The position numbers and the translations under genes are program-made. The notes under the pieces were generated by a model. It worked only from the letters and a program-made list of their open reading frames with translations, did not search any database and had not been told where the DNA came from. A DNA stretch of 29,839 nucleotides from Bacillota bacterium (lineage in GTDB: Bacteria > Bacillota > Clostridia > Oscillospirales > Ruminococcaceae), in contig JAEZCT010000035.1 of NCBI GenBank assembly GCA_023433405.1, forward strand, positions 1 through 29,839. The letters run 5' to 3'. Of the stretch, positions 1 to 7,963 are shown piece after piece; position 1 is the stretch's first letter; every line of letters begins with the position of its first letter.

Positions 1-2
1 CG

Positions 3-134
3 ACAATCGAAGAATTGAACCAAAATTTATTGATTTGGCATACACATCGCAATAAAGGTCAAAAAGGCGTTGATTGGCACTTCACTGCGGACGACGCTCG
101 TATAAAATTGAAAAGATTATATCCTGTTATATGA
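3..134 (+). CDS. IS630-type transposase, C-terminal fragment (runs in from left edge)
   Basis: An open frame enters from the left edge and ends at a TGA at 132-134. It encodes 43 residues that include NKGQKGVDWHF and TADDARIKLKRLYP. This tail is typical of the C-terminus of IS630/Tc1-type DDE transposases of Firmicutes and cyanobacteria; I recognise the style from memory and cannot search it. The catalytic DDE residues lie outside the window. The stop codon is only about 15 bases from a sequence that matches the ends of the MITE-like repeats in this window, as expected for the right end of a compact insertion sequence. It converges on pyrG. Confidence 0.6.
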   Translation, partial: TIEELNQNLLIWHTHRNKGQKGVDWHFTADDARIKLKRLYPVI

Positions 135-149
135 AACTATTAGTATTAA
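135..149 (+). mobile_element. Probable right end (terminal repeat) of the IS630-type element
   Basis: Directly after the transposase stop the DNA reads AACTATTAGTATTAA. The core ATTAGTATTA is identical to the right end of the MITE at 14826-14931 and closely matches the copies at 18207 and 29309. IS630/Tc1 elements insert at TA and end with short inverted repeats. The other end is outside the window, so the boundary is inferred. Confidence 0.5.
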
Positions 150-171
150 CAACATACTAGTATGAAAATGC

Positions 172-1788
172 CTAAACCTCGCGGCTCTCCCGATTGGTTA
201 AGGAAGCGCGCACAAAGTCCTGAAACAGAGGCTGGGGACGGTTGGGTCTGGATTTAAACTCGGGATGAAACTGCACGCCGACAAACCACGGATGCTCCGG
301 CAGCTCGATAATCTCCACCAGCTTTTCATTGGGGGAGATGCCTGCAAGCAGCACCCCTGCGCTGGTATATGCCTCACGGTACCGGTTATTAAACTCATAG
401 CGGTGGCGGTGACGCTCATAAATCAGCTCGTCCCCGTACAGCTTACGGCTTGTGCTCTCGGGTGCCAGCTTACAGGGGTAGTGACCCAGGCGCATGGTAC
501 CGCCCTTATCGGTAATATCCCGCTGCTCGGGCATAATGTCGATGATGGGGTTTTCGCAGGACTCATTAAACTCGGTGGAGTTTGCGTCGTTAAGCCTTAG
601 CACATTGCGGGCATACTCAATCGCCGCCATCTGCATCCCAAGGCAGATGCCAAAATAGGGAATTTTATTCTCACGGGCGTAACGCACCGCTTCTATCATG
701 CCGTCTATGCCCCGGTCGCCAAAGCCGCCGGGTACCAAAATGCCGTCTACGCCCGCAAGCTTCTGCGCGACATTAGAACGGTCAATATTTTCGGACTGAA
801 TCCAATGGATGTTAACGCTCGATTCATTGGCAATGCCCGCGTGGTGCAGCGATTCGGCGATGGAAAGGTATGCGTCGGGCAGCTCCACATACTTGCCCAC
901 TACGCCAATATCCACCGTCTTTTTGGTATTTTTAAAACGGTTGACCATATCGGTCCACGCCGTCAGGTTAGGCTCACGGTTTTCCAGCTTTAGATGATGG
1001 CAGGCGGCATCCGCAAGGCCCTGCTGCTCCAGCATAAGGGGAACCTCGTAAAGCGTGGGAGCCGTGAGGTTCTCAATAACATCCTCGCTGCGCACGTTGC
1101 AAAACAGCGCTATTTTGTTGCGCATATCGTCCGGCAGGCGGTATTCACAGCGGCACACAATAATGTTGGGCTGAATGCCAAGGGATAAAAACTCCTTTAC
1201 GCTGTGTTGTGTCGGCTTGCTTTTAAGCTCGTTGGAGCCGGAGATATAAGGAACCAGCGTCACATGAATAAACAGCGCGTTTTCACGGCCTACCTCGGTG
1301 GAAAGCTGGCGGATTGCCTCTAAAAACGGCAGGCTTTCAATATCGCCGACGGTACCGCCGATTTCGGTAATTACAACATCCGCGGCCTCGGCCTTCGCAA
1401 CCCGGCAGATGCGGTCCTTAATCTCGTTGGTGATGTGGGGAATCACCTGTACCGTACCGCCCAGATAGTCGCCCCGGCGCTCTTTGGTAATCACACTCCA
1501 GTAAATCTTGCCAGCGGTTACATTGGAGTTAACCGAAAGGTTCTCATCAATAAAGCGCTCATAATGCCCAAGATCAAGGTCGGTTTCCGCGCCGTCGTCC
1601 GTTACAAAAACCTCACCGTGCTGATAAGGGCTCATAGTGCCAGGATCCACATTAATATAAGGGTCGAATTTTTGAATCGTTACACGGTAGCCCCGCTCTT
1701 TAAGCAGGCGGCCAAGCGACGCCGCTGTAATGCCCTTGCCAAGCCCCGACACCACGCCTCCGGTTACAAAAATATATTTGACTGACAT
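172..1788 (-). CDS. pyrG: CTP synthase (glutamine-hydrolysing)
   Basis: Makes CTP from UTP, ATP and glutamine, the last step of pyrimidine nucleotide synthesis, in the cytoplasm. At 538 aa it has the normal family length. The N-terminal synthetase domain (1-275) starts MSVKYIFVTGGVVSGLGKG with its nucleotide-binding loop, and TEIGGTVGDIES lies near 141-152. The C-terminal class I glutaminase domain has the nucleophile Cys382 in GICLGMQ and His508/Glu510 in QFHPEF. An in-frame extension to 1860 exists, but the ATG at 1788 has a GGGGG ribosome site about 9 bases upstream and matches the family N-terminus. It has its own promoter (1875-1903), stands alone, and is followed by the end of an insertion sequence rather than by an obvious terminator. 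Confidence 0.97.
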   Translation of the reverse strand: MSVKYIFVTGGVVSGLGKGITAASLGRLLKERGYRVTIQKFDPYINVDPGTMSPYQHGEVFVTDDGAETDLDLGHYERFIDENLSVNSNVTAGKIYWSVITKERRGDYLGGTVQVIPHITNEIKDRICRVAKAEAADVVITEIGGTVGDIESLPFLEAIRQLSTEVGRENALFIHVTLVPYISGSNELKSKPTQHSVKEFLSLGIQPNIIVCRCEYRLPDDMRNKIALFCNVRSEDVIENLTAPTLYEVPLMLEQQGLADAACHHLKLENREPNLTAWTDMVNRFKNTKKTVDIGVVGKYVELPDAYLSIAESLHHAGIANESSVNIHWIQSENIDRSNVAQKLAGVDGILVPGGFGDRGIDGMIEAVRYARENKIPYFGICLGMQMAAIEYARNVLRLNDANSTEFNESCENPIIDIMPEQRDITDKGGTMRLGHYPCKLAPESTSRKLYGDELIYERHRHRYEFNNRYREAYTSAGVLLAGISPNEKLVEIIELPEHPWFVGVQFHPEFKSRPNRPQPLFQDFVRASLTNRESREV

Positions 1789-1820
1789 AAGTAGTACCCC
1801 CACGATTTTTTTATATCTTG

Positions 1821-1852
1821 CCGCCGGTGTCAGACCGGTAATCCCCCGGCGG
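1821..1852 (-). promoter_or_regulatory. Hairpin in the pyrG 5' leader
   Basis: A 7-bp GC-only stem (1821-1827 with 1846-1852) lies between the promoter and the pyrG start. No U-tract follows it on the minus strand, so it is not an ordinary terminator. The likely first transcribed bases are not a G-run, so the Bacillus subtilis-type CTP-sensing reiterative attenuator is not supported. Its role is unknown; it may affect leader stability or translation. Confidence 0.4.
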
Positions 1853-1874
1853 TCACACAAACCACTAGTAGTTT

Positions 1875-1903
1875 ATTTTACCCTTTTTGCCGTGCAAGGT
1901 CAA
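1875..1903 (-). promoter_or_regulatory. pyrG promoter (sigma-A type)
   Basis: On the minus strand, TTGACC (1898-1903) and TAAAAT (1875-1880) are separated by exactly 17 bases. They lie between the terminator of the upstream kinase gene and pyrG, giving a leader of about 80 bases. Confidence 0.75.
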
Positions 1904-1920
1904 GGTAAACATCCCGCTTT

Positions 1921-1952
1921 TTAAAAAAACATCGGCGGGTATAGCCCCGCCG
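1921..1952 (-). terminator. Intrinsic terminator of the histidine kinase gene
   Basis: The stem CGGCGGG/CCCGCCG (1946-1952 with 1933-1939) has a 6-base loop and is followed on the minus strand by a T-rich run (1923-1929). It lies about 85 bases beyond the kinase stop codon and just before the pyrG promoter. Confidence 0.85.
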
Positions 1953-2037
1953 AAAAGCAACAAACTACTCCTAACCCAAATAAATGCATTTGGGCTGCCA
2001 AAACCCAGGCCTTTCCTCTTTGTACGGTGGCGAAGCG

Positions 2038-3189
2038 TTATCCGATAAAAGGCTGTGAGAGCTCTGCAAGCTCAATAAACACGGGAGAGAACCGGTTGCG
2101 CATATATCCCGAGGACGCCGCGCTGCGAAGAATATCCGGTTCAATATCAATCGTGTCGCTCTGTTCCAAGGGCAGCCGGATGGTGACACGGGTGCCGCCG
2201 TTTTCTTCGCTCTCAATGGTGATGGTGCCGCTGTGGCGCATGACGGTATTGCGCGCAAGGGTAAGCCCAAGCCCCACTCTCTTAAAGGGCGTGCTGGTTA
2301 AGTCGTAAGAAAAATGGGGGTCAAATACCTTGCCGATATGCTCGGGCAGGATGCCCACCCCCTTATCGGATATGGTCAGCACTGCGTTTTTGCCGATGTA
2401 ACGCACCGAGATATACACCTCGTTGCCTTCGCGGGTATATACAAAGGAGTTTAGCAGCACATTTAACAGCGCCTCTGACATATTGGTTTCGTCTATCTCC
2501 ACAATGCCGGGGGGTTCATCGTCAATATCCAGATAAATTGGCACGCCCTTGCCTCTGGTTATCGCCTCTACCGCAGTATACAGGTCGCGGATGAACGCGG
2601 AGAACAGCGTAGGCTTTGGGTTGTGGTGGGGTATGCCGTTTACATCCTTAAGGTAGTTTGAGATATGGGTGATGGTACGCAAAATGGAGTATGAATTTTG
2701 GTAAACGGTTTTGACATACTCAAGGGACGTATAGTCCTCATTGGTCTCAAAGCGATGCCCGATGGTGGTAAGCGCGCTGAAGATATAAAACAAGGGGTCG
2801 CGAATATGCTTGGAAAAGGTGGCGATAACCCGGGAGATATCCTCGTCGTCGCAAATGGGGACATCCGGCGCCTGGGAAAGGTGCACAATGATAAAACGCA
2901 ACGCACCTTCCTGCGTTGCGGGTACAAGTGTGCAGTTAAACTTTGGGGCACTAAAATAGTCGGAAGTAAAACTGTAGCTTTTATTTTGTAGCAGTACCTC
3001 TTTCGCGGTATAGAGCCGTTCACGAGTGGCCTGAGAATAGAATCCGTTTTTCAGGGTAAGCTGCGGATAGTAACGCTGGGCGCATTCACTTAGCCAAATA
3101 AGCTCATAATCGGGTGAGAGGATGAGTGTCGGCAGGTCAAGAGAGTGATACAGCTTAATTGCATCGTTAAGGAGATCGTTTTCATTCAT
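2038..3189 (-). CDS. Orphan cytoplasmic sensor histidine kinase
   Basis: A 383-aa two-component sensor kinase with no transmembrane segment or signal peptide. Residues 1-110 look like a PAS-type sensory region. The dimerisation/phosphoacceptor segment has His128 in SKHIRDPL, a divergent H-box. The HATPase_c domain carries an N-box (LLNVLLNS, about 241-248), G1 box DKGVG (275-279) and G2 box GLGLT (306-310). About 40 residues of unknown function follow the ATPase domain. The chosen ATG at 3189 has GGAGG nine bases upstream; an in-frame ATG at 3207 lacks such a site. No response regulator is adjacent, so the partner must lie elsewhere. A terminator follows. The signal sensed cannot be told. Confidence 0.85.
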   Translation of the reverse strand: MNENDLLNDAIKLYHSLDLPTLILSPDYELIWLSECAQRYYPQLTLKNGFYSQATRERLYTAKEVLLQNKSYSFTSDYFSAPKFNCTLVPATQEGALRFIIVHLSQAPDVPICDDEDISRVIATFSKHIRDPLFYIFSALTTIGHRFETNEDYTSLEYVKTVYQNSYSILRTITHISNYLKDVNGIPHHNPKPTLFSAFIRDLYTAVEAITRGKGVPIYLDIDDEPPGIVEIDETNMSEALLNVLLNSFVYTREGNEVYISVRYIGKNAVLTISDKGVGILPEHIGKVFDPHFSYDLTSTPFKRVGLGLTLARNTVMRHSGTITIESEENGGTRVTIRLPLEQSDTIDIEPDILRSAASSGYMRNRFSPVFIELAELSQPFIG

Positions 3190-3688
3190 ATCAATATTCC
3201 TCCGCATGAATCATGAAGCGAAAAATGCTGTAAGATACCAATATATTATCATAAACATCGTGCAAAATGCTATATAGGGTATGGCAATAAATTGATAATG
3301 CTTTTGTATTTTTTACTAGTATAACACAATATGTGGTTTTCGGTCGAAAATGTATGGCTAATGCGATCATATCGCCATTAATACAGGCGAAATGACGTGC
3401 TTGCCGCCGCTTTCCATGTAAAAATTTTAAGTTAATTTTGTGTCAAAGTTCTTGTAGTTTTCCGCAAATTAATATAAAATATAGTATGGCGGAAAAGGAT
3501 AGCTGGGGCGTCATTGCCCGCACCTTTTTATGCCCGCGCTATGCCATTTATTGCGCGCGAGCAACCCCTATTTTTATGTGTCCCTTATGCGCTATGTGCT
3601 CTTTTCACATTTATCTTTGCGGAAAAGAGCGCGCATTAAATTTAAATCTCAGTGCCGGCGCAAAGCGGCAGAATGGAGTTTGAAAACA
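3190..3688. other. Intergenic region between divergent kinase and gap genes
   Basis: About 500 AT-rich bases with no convincing gene. The right part holds the gap promoter and a leader of about 200 bases. An upstream extension of the gap frame into 3530-3688 lacks family similarity and is treated as non-coding. I see no clear promoter for the kinase beyond weak matches. Confidence 0.5.
3452..3480 (+). promoter_or_regulatory. gap promoter (sigma-A type)
   Basis: TTGTAG (3452-3457) and TAAAAT (3475-3480) with a 17-base spacer. The predicted leader to the gap ATG is about 200 bases, long enough for post-transcriptional control, but I recognise no riboswitch in it. Confidence 0.6.
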
Positions 3689-4708
3689 ATGGCGATTAAA
3701 GTAGGCATTAATGGATTTGGCCGTATCGGCAGACTCGTTTTCCGCGCAGCGGTAGCGCAGCCCGAAATCTTCGAGGTAGTGGGCATTAACGACCCGTTCA
3801 TCGACCTTGATTATATGGTTTACATGGTGAAGTACGACACCATTCATGGCCAGTTTAAGGGCGATGTTAAGACAGAAAACGGCAAGCTTGTGGTAAATGG
3901 CAAAGCAATCTCCGTATTCGCCGAGAAGGACCCCGCGGCTATTCAGTGGGCATCCTGCGGCGCCGAGTATGTTGTGGAGTCTACCGGCGTGTTCTGCACC
4001 ACCGACAGTGCCTCCGCGCATCTTAAGGGCGGCGCTAAGAAGGTCGTCATCTCTGCTCCTGCTAAGGATAAGGAGACACCTACCTTTGTATGCGGCGTAA
4101 ACCTTGAGAAGTACACCAAGGACATGGTGGTTGTATCCAACGCTTCCTGCACCACCAACTGTCTTGCTCCCCTTGCCAAGGTTATTAACGACAAGTTTGG
4201 CATTGCAGAGGGTCTTATGACCACTGTTCACTCCACCACCGCTACCCAGAAGACCGTTGACGGTCCTTCCGCTAAGGACTGGAGAGGCGGCCGTGCCGCT
4301 GCCGGCAACATCATTCCGTCTTCTACGGGTGCTGCCAAGGCTGTTGCGCTGGCTATTCCCGAGCTAAAGGGTAAGCTGACCGGTATGGCGTTCCGCGTTC
4401 CCACGCTGGATGTTTCGGTTGTTGACCTGACTGTAAAGCTTGAGAAGTCTACCACCTATGAGGAGATTTGCGCCGTTATCAAGGAAGCCTCTGAAACCAC
4501 GATGAAGGGCATTCTCGGCTACACCGAGGACGATGTCGTTTCCTCTGACTTCTACACCGAGGTTCGCACCAGCGTGTTCGACGCAAAGGCGGGTATCGCG
4601 CTCAACGACACCTTCTTCAAGCTGGTTTCCTGGTATGACAACGAGTGGGGCTATTCCAACAAGGTTCTTGACCTCATTAAGCATATGTATGCGGTAGACA
4701 ACAAGTAA
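3689..4708 (+). CDS. gap: Glyceraldehyde-3-phosphate dehydrogenase
   Basis: Oxidises and phosphorylates glyceraldehyde-3-phosphate to 1,3-bisphosphoglycerate with NAD+, in cytoplasmic glycolysis. At 339 aa it has the usual length. The NAD-binding motif GINGFGRIGR is at 6-15, and Asp35 in GINDPF favours NAD over NADP. Catalytic Cys154 lies in SNASCTTN, and His181 is the matching general base. The ATG at 3689 is preceded by GGAG ten bases upstream. It stands alone on the plus strand, separated from pgk-tpiA-gpmI about 6 kb away on the other strand, so it can be controlled independently of them. A strong terminator follows at 4791. Confidence 0.97.
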   Translation: MAIKVGINGFGRIGRLVFRAAVAQPEIFEVVGINDPFIDLDYMVYMVKYDTIHGQFKGDVKTENGKLVVNGKAISVFAEKDPAAIQWASCGAEYVVESTGVFCTTDSASAHLKGGAKKVVISAPAKDKETPTFVCGVNLEKYTKDMVVVSNASCTTNCLAPLAKVINDKFGIAEGLMTTVHSTTATQKTVDGPSAKDWRGGRAAAGNIIPSSTGAAKAVALAIPELKGKLTGMAFRVPTLDVSVVDLTVKLEKSTTYEEICAVIKEASETTMKGILGYTEDDVVSSDFYTEVRTSVFDAKAGIALNDTFFKLVSWYDNEWGYSNKVLDLIKHMYAVDNK

Positions 4709-4790
4709 GCATCACTACCAGTATATTGCGATCAGGGCTTTTTAGCGCATAGCGGCCAACGGGCGGTTATGAGCGTAATTGTGATTAAGG

Positions 4791-4832
4791 CGGCTGTTGG
4801 CAAGTTATTTTGCCGACAGCCGTTTCTATTTG
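4791..4832 (+). terminator. Intrinsic terminator of gap
   Basis: A long stem (CGGCTGT and GGCAA arms pairing with TTGCC and ACAGCCG, 4791-4822) is followed by TTTCTATTT. It lies about 80 bases after the gap stop codon. Confidence 0.8.
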
Positions 4833-4899
4833 GGCAAAGAGAAAGAACAATATTTTTAATGCTGCCGCTTTCGCCTGATAACGGTTGAGGCAAGCTGGC

Positions 4900-5007
4900 A
4901 ATGCGAATCTTCTCAAAAAGTGCACAGTTAAATATTAAAATCCGCGTAAAGCCATAAACCAATGCTTTTCACGCGGATTTTTTACACTTTCAATCAGATA
5001 TTAATAC
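4900..5007. repeat. Palindromic MITE-like element, diverged copy
   Basis: The internal arms AATCCGCGTAAAG and CTTTTCACGCGGATT pair around a short centre, as in the better copies at 14826 and 18207. The outer parts (CTCAAAAAGTG at left, AATCAGATATTAATAC at right) also match. The left boundary is approximate. It lies between the gap terminator and the nitroreductase terminator. Confidence 0.65.
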
Positions 5008-5043
5008 AAGACGAAATTAGCATAATATAAAGCTTCGCACATG

Positions 5044-5121
5044 CAAAAAAGAACCTCAAACGCGAACAGGCACAAGAGGCGATGCCCTCACACCGTTGTG
5101 CTGCTCGCGCTTGAGGCTCTT
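5044..5121 (-). terminator. Large branched hairpin ending the nitroreductase transcript
   Basis: A long, slightly imperfect stem joins 5050-5075 with 5096-5120; inside it a GAGG/CCTC hairpin forms. On the minus strand the structure is followed by TTTTTT (5045-5050). Its position, about 25 bases after the nitroreductase stop, suits a terminator, but at about 70 nt it is larger than usual and could yield a stable small RNA. Confidence 0.7.
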
Positions 5122-5146
5122 TATCAGTGGGGTTTAATTTATGCCA

Positions 5147-5653
5147 TTAGGCCCAACGGTTCTCATGGATCCGCTCAGGGTTAAACCGGTTAGCGGGCTC
5201 CTTCTGCTCGGCAGGGTGACCCACCGAAACCATGCCAAGGGGAATCACCCCGCCGGGGATGCCAAACATAGCGATTACCTTCTTTACCAGCCCTTGTACG
5301 GGGTAAACCCCAAGCCATACCGCCCCAAGACCCAGCTCCTGCGCCGCCGTCAGGATATTCTGGGTGGCCGCGGAGCAATCCTGCACCCAAAAGCCCTTGG
5401 TTTTTTCCTGCGCAAGCTCTCCGCAAACAACAATTGCCGCGCTCGCCTCCTTAAGCATTAACGAATAGGGGTGGATGTCGGGAATACCGTCGAGCAGGGC
5501 GCGGTCGGTAACTACTATAAAGTGCCACGGCTGACGGTTGTGCGCGGAAGGGGCTGCCATTGCGGCTCGCAGCAGCAGCTCAAGCTGTTCCTTCGTGACC
5601 GGCTCGGGGGTGTAGTGTCTGATGCTTCTGCGGTTAAGTAGTGCGTCCAACAT
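5147..5653 (-). CDS. Nitroreductase-family flavoprotein
   Basis: A 168-aa FMN-dependent oxidoreductase of the nitroreductase superfamily. The N-terminus has the hallmark RRSIRHYTPEPV flavin-binding segment (8-19), then APSAHNRQPWHF (34-45), and a late AQELGLGAVWLGVYP segment, all standard for the family. The substrate cannot be inferred; such enzymes reduce nitro compounds, quinones or flavins with NAD(P)H. The start at 5653 has a strong GGAGG about 7 bases upstream. It lies 67 bases after hflX on the same strand and probably shares its transcript, ending at the hairpin at 5044-5121. Confidence 0.9.
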   Translation of the reverse strand: MLDALLNRRSIRHYTPEPVTKEQLELLLRAAMAAPSAHNRQPWHFIVVTDRALLDGIPDIHPYSLMLKEASAAIVVCGELAQEKTKGFWVQDCSAATQNILTAAQELGLGAVWLGVYPVQGLVKKVIAMFGIPGGVIPLGMVSVGHPAEQKEPANRFNPERIHENRWA

Positions 5654-5720
5654 AATAATCCTCCTTCTGGTTACTGAAAAAGTATGAAAAATAGAATAGT
5701 AAAAGTTAAATAGTTAAATG

Positions 5721-6977
5721 CTATGCCTTTTGCTCCACTTCGTACAGCAAAAGCTCCTGGTACAGCCTTGTGCGGGTATCCACAATAGCCTCCAGCATTA
5801 CGCCGGACTCGGTAAAGCTCTCATCCAAAAGCTTGCCCTCGCTGCGTACCTTTGCAGCCAGTGCGGCTTGAGAGTACGGCAGCGTTACCGTCATGCGCTT
5901 GGTGGTTTCGGCAAGGAGCTTTTGCAGCTCCAGCAGCAGGGTTTCCATCCCCTCGCCTTTTTTGGCGGAGATGAAAACCTTGCCGTTCTGCGGCTCGGGC
6001 AGCGTTTCGTACACCATATCACATTTATTGCAAACGGTAAGTATCGGCGTTTGGTCAGCACCCAGTTCTTTGAGCAGGCTTGCTGTTACCTCAAGCTGCG
6101 TCAGCGCGTCGTCGCTTGCGGCATCGCACACGTTGAGGATGACATCGGCGTTCGCCGCCTCTTCGAGCGTGGAATGAAACGCCTGCACCAGCTGGTGCGG
6201 CAGGCGGCGAATAAGCCCTACCGTATCAATCAGCACTACGGTTCTGCCGTCGGGCAGCTTGAGGGCGCGCGCCGTGGGATCAAGGGTGGCAAACAGCTTA
6301 TCCTCGGCTAGTACGCCGGCATCGGTAAGGGTGTTTAGCAGCGTGGATTTACCGACGTTTGTATAGCCGACAATGGCAACGATGGGTACGCCGTTCTTTT
6401 TGCGGCGCTTGCGCAGGTCGGCACGCTTTTGCTCCAGCTCCTCCAGCTCATTCTCAAGCGCCGAGATCCGGCGGCGGATATGTCGGCGGTCGGACTCCAG
6501 CTTGCTTTCACCCGGGCCGCGGGTGCCGATACCGCCGCCCAAACGGGAGAGCTGGCTGCCAAGGCCCGCAAGGCGGGGCAGACGGTAGCGCTGCTGCGCA
6601 AGCTCCACCTGAATTTTACCCTCGCTCGAGACAGCGCGCAGGGCAAAGATATCAAGGATAAGCATGGTGCGGTCGATGACCCGAACCTCAACAATCTCCT
6701 CAATATTGCGAATCTGTGTGGCGGAAAGCTCGTGGTCGAAGATTACAAGATCCGCCTCGTTTTCCTTGCAGTAGTCCTTAAGCTCTGTCAGTCTGCCCGT
6801 GCCAATATAGGTAGCCTTGTCGGGGGCGTCGCGCTTTTGCACGATGCTTGCGAGCACCTCCGCCCCCGCGCTTTTGGTAAGCTCCGCAAGCTCTGCAAGA
6901 GAGGTCTCCACGTCGTATTCACCGGTGTCTATCGCGGCAAGGGCGGCGCGCTGTGGCTGTTGTGTATTTTCGAACAT
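5721..6977 (-). CDS. hflX: GTPase HflX
   Basis: A ribosome-associated GTPase that splits stalled or stress-damaged 70S ribosomes. At 418 aa it matches the family. The N-terminal HflX domain (about 20-195) includes YIGTGRLTEL and the GGGIGTRGPGESKLE linker (147-161), followed by a charged coiled-coil region (about 168-195). The G domain has G1 GYTNVGKS (204-211), G3 DTVGL (251-255) and G4 NKCD (317-320). The start at 6977 has an AGGA ribosome site, somewhat far upstream. The small membrane-protein gene upstream ends in a terminator, so hflX should have its own promoter; a TATACT box lies near 7065, but I see no good -35. Confidence 0.95.
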   Translation of the reverse strand: MFENTQQPQRAALAAIDTGEYDVETSLAELAELTKSAGAEVLASIVQKRDAPDKATYIGTGRLTELKDYCKENEADLVIFDHELSATQIRNIEEIVEVRVIDRTMLILDIFALRAVSSEGKIQVELAQQRYRLPRLAGLGSQLSRLGGGIGTRGPGESKLESDRRHIRRRISALENELEELEQKRADLRKRRKKNGVPIVAIVGYTNVGKSTLLNTLTDAGVLAEDKLFATLDPTARALKLPDGRTVVLIDTVGLIRRLPHQLVQAFHSTLEEAANADVILNVCDAASDDALTQLEVTASLLKELGADQTPILTVCNKCDMVYETLPEPQNGKVFISAKKGEGMETLLLELQKLLAETTKRMTVTLPYSQAALAAKVRSEGKLLDESFTESGVMLEAIVDTRTRLYQELLLYEVEQKA

Positions 6978-7106
6978 TATTATTTGTTTCCTATTCTTTC
7001 ATCCGTATTTTGCTGTTTGGGTAAGCTTTGGGCAATTACTACTTTGCTATTTGAGGAGAGTAGTATACGCACTTCATACAAAGCAAAAGAAATTATGCCG
7101 CGGGGG

Positions 7107-7146
7107 AGCAAAAAACCGCAACACCCTTGTGATAAGGGCATTGCGG
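7107..7146 (-). terminator. Intrinsic terminator of the small membrane-protein gene
   Basis: A near-perfect stem (CCGCAA and ACCCTT arms, 7116-7146) is followed on the minus strand by TTTTTTG. It lies about 65 bases past the stop codon at 7212. Confidence 0.85.
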
Positions 7147-7211
7147 CCGCACTTCCAGCATAACGCCAAGGGATAAGACGATAGCCCCACGAACAGAGCG
7201 TTAACGACCGA

Positions 7212-7424
7212 TTAGTCGTTGCTGACCTCACGATCGGGGATGGAATCAGTGGTGTCGGTAAAATCACCGAGGTCGTCGGAGCTGTCAACCACAATCACAT
7301 CGTCGTCCTCTTCCTTGTCCAAAAAGGGACAGCCCTTTTTGCTGAAGAAGTAATAAACCGCGGCGGCAATGCCCGCAAGTACCACGACAAAACCAATTAT
7401 TGCGAAAATGGAACTGCTTTTCAT
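7212..7424 (-). CDS. Small single-pass membrane protein of unknown function
   Basis: A 70-aa protein with one hydrophobic segment (about 5-26), then a short basic stretch SKKGCPF, then a very acidic tail (DKEEDDD and many Asp/Ser/Thr). The tail probably faces the cytoplasm, given the positive residues after the membrane segment, but topology is uncertain. The ATG at 7424 has GGAGG eight bases upstream; an in-frame ATG at 7439 overlaps that site and is less likely. It has its own promoter (7490-7518) and terminator, so it is a monocistronic unit. I do not recognise the family. Confidence 0.75.
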   Translation of the reverse strand: MKSSSIFAIIGFVVVLAGIAAAVYYFFSKKGCPFLDKEEDDDVIVVDSSDDLGDFTDTTDSIPDREVSND

Positions 7425-7489
7425 ATGTTTATCCTCCATCTGTCTTTTTTCGGGACAATTCCCGCCCAAAAATAGCCTTTCCTACATTC

Positions 7490-7518
7490 ATTATAACTGT
7501 ATTGTGACATGTTTTCAA
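7490..7518 (-). promoter_or_regulatory. Promoter of the small membrane-protein gene
   Basis: On the minus strand, TTGAAA (7513-7518) and a perfect TATAAT (7490-7495) are separated by 17 bases, about 65 bases upstream of the ATG at 7424. Confidence 0.8.
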
Positions 7519-7625
7519 GTGCGCGGTTGGGTTGAGGGCACAAAATTATTACACAGTATATAGTCAAGTAGCCGTGCCGTCAATATCAGCCTGTGCTTTG
7601 TCCCCAAACCGGTTAGCGAGAGCCC

Positions 7626-7743
7626 TTATACGAATATCCGATTAAAGGTGATAAATGCATAAAATCAAGTGAAAAGCCGTGGTTAATGGGTTTTCACGCG
7701 GATTTTATCTGCCATGCCACACTTTTTGAGGAGATTAGTATTG
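7626..7743. repeat. Palindromic MITE-like element
   Basis: Left end TTATACGAATATCCGATTAA, inner arms AAATCAAGTGAAAAG and TTTTCACGCGGATTT, right end CTTTTTGAGGAGATTAGTAT. It resembles the copy at 14826 but is about 12 bases longer. It lies in the 540-base gap between the small membrane-protein gene and gpmI; the rest of that gap (7519-7625, 7744-7799) shows no gene. Confidence 0.8.
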
Positions 7744-7799
7744 CCCGATCCTTCGTTTAAAAGTAATACCATTAACGAAGAACCCGCTCACCGAAAACA

Positions 7800-7838
7800 A
7801 ACAAAAATACCGGGCCAAAATTTTCTTTGACCCGGTAT
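7800..7838 (-). terminator. Terminator of the pgk-tpiA-gpmI cluster
   Basis: The stem ATACCGGG/CCCGGTAT (7807-7814 with 7831-7838) is extended by weaker inner pairing and followed on the minus strand by TTTTTGTTTG. It lies about 125 bases past the gpmI stop. Confidence 0.85.
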
Positions 7839-7963
7839 TATTATACGCATGGCTTTCTTCTTTTATACTTTTTTACTTATTCACTATTATCGTTTTGTGC
7901 TTATCGCTTCTGCAAGTTTAGCATGGCAAAAAGCACAAAATTACGGTGCGACGACGGGCTTGC

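Noticed and set aside
1789..1952. CTP-sensing pyrG attenuator of the Bacillus type
   Set aside because: The predicted transcript does not begin with a G-run, and the U-tract hairpin at 1921-1952 lies upstream of the pyrG promoter, so it ends the kinase gene.
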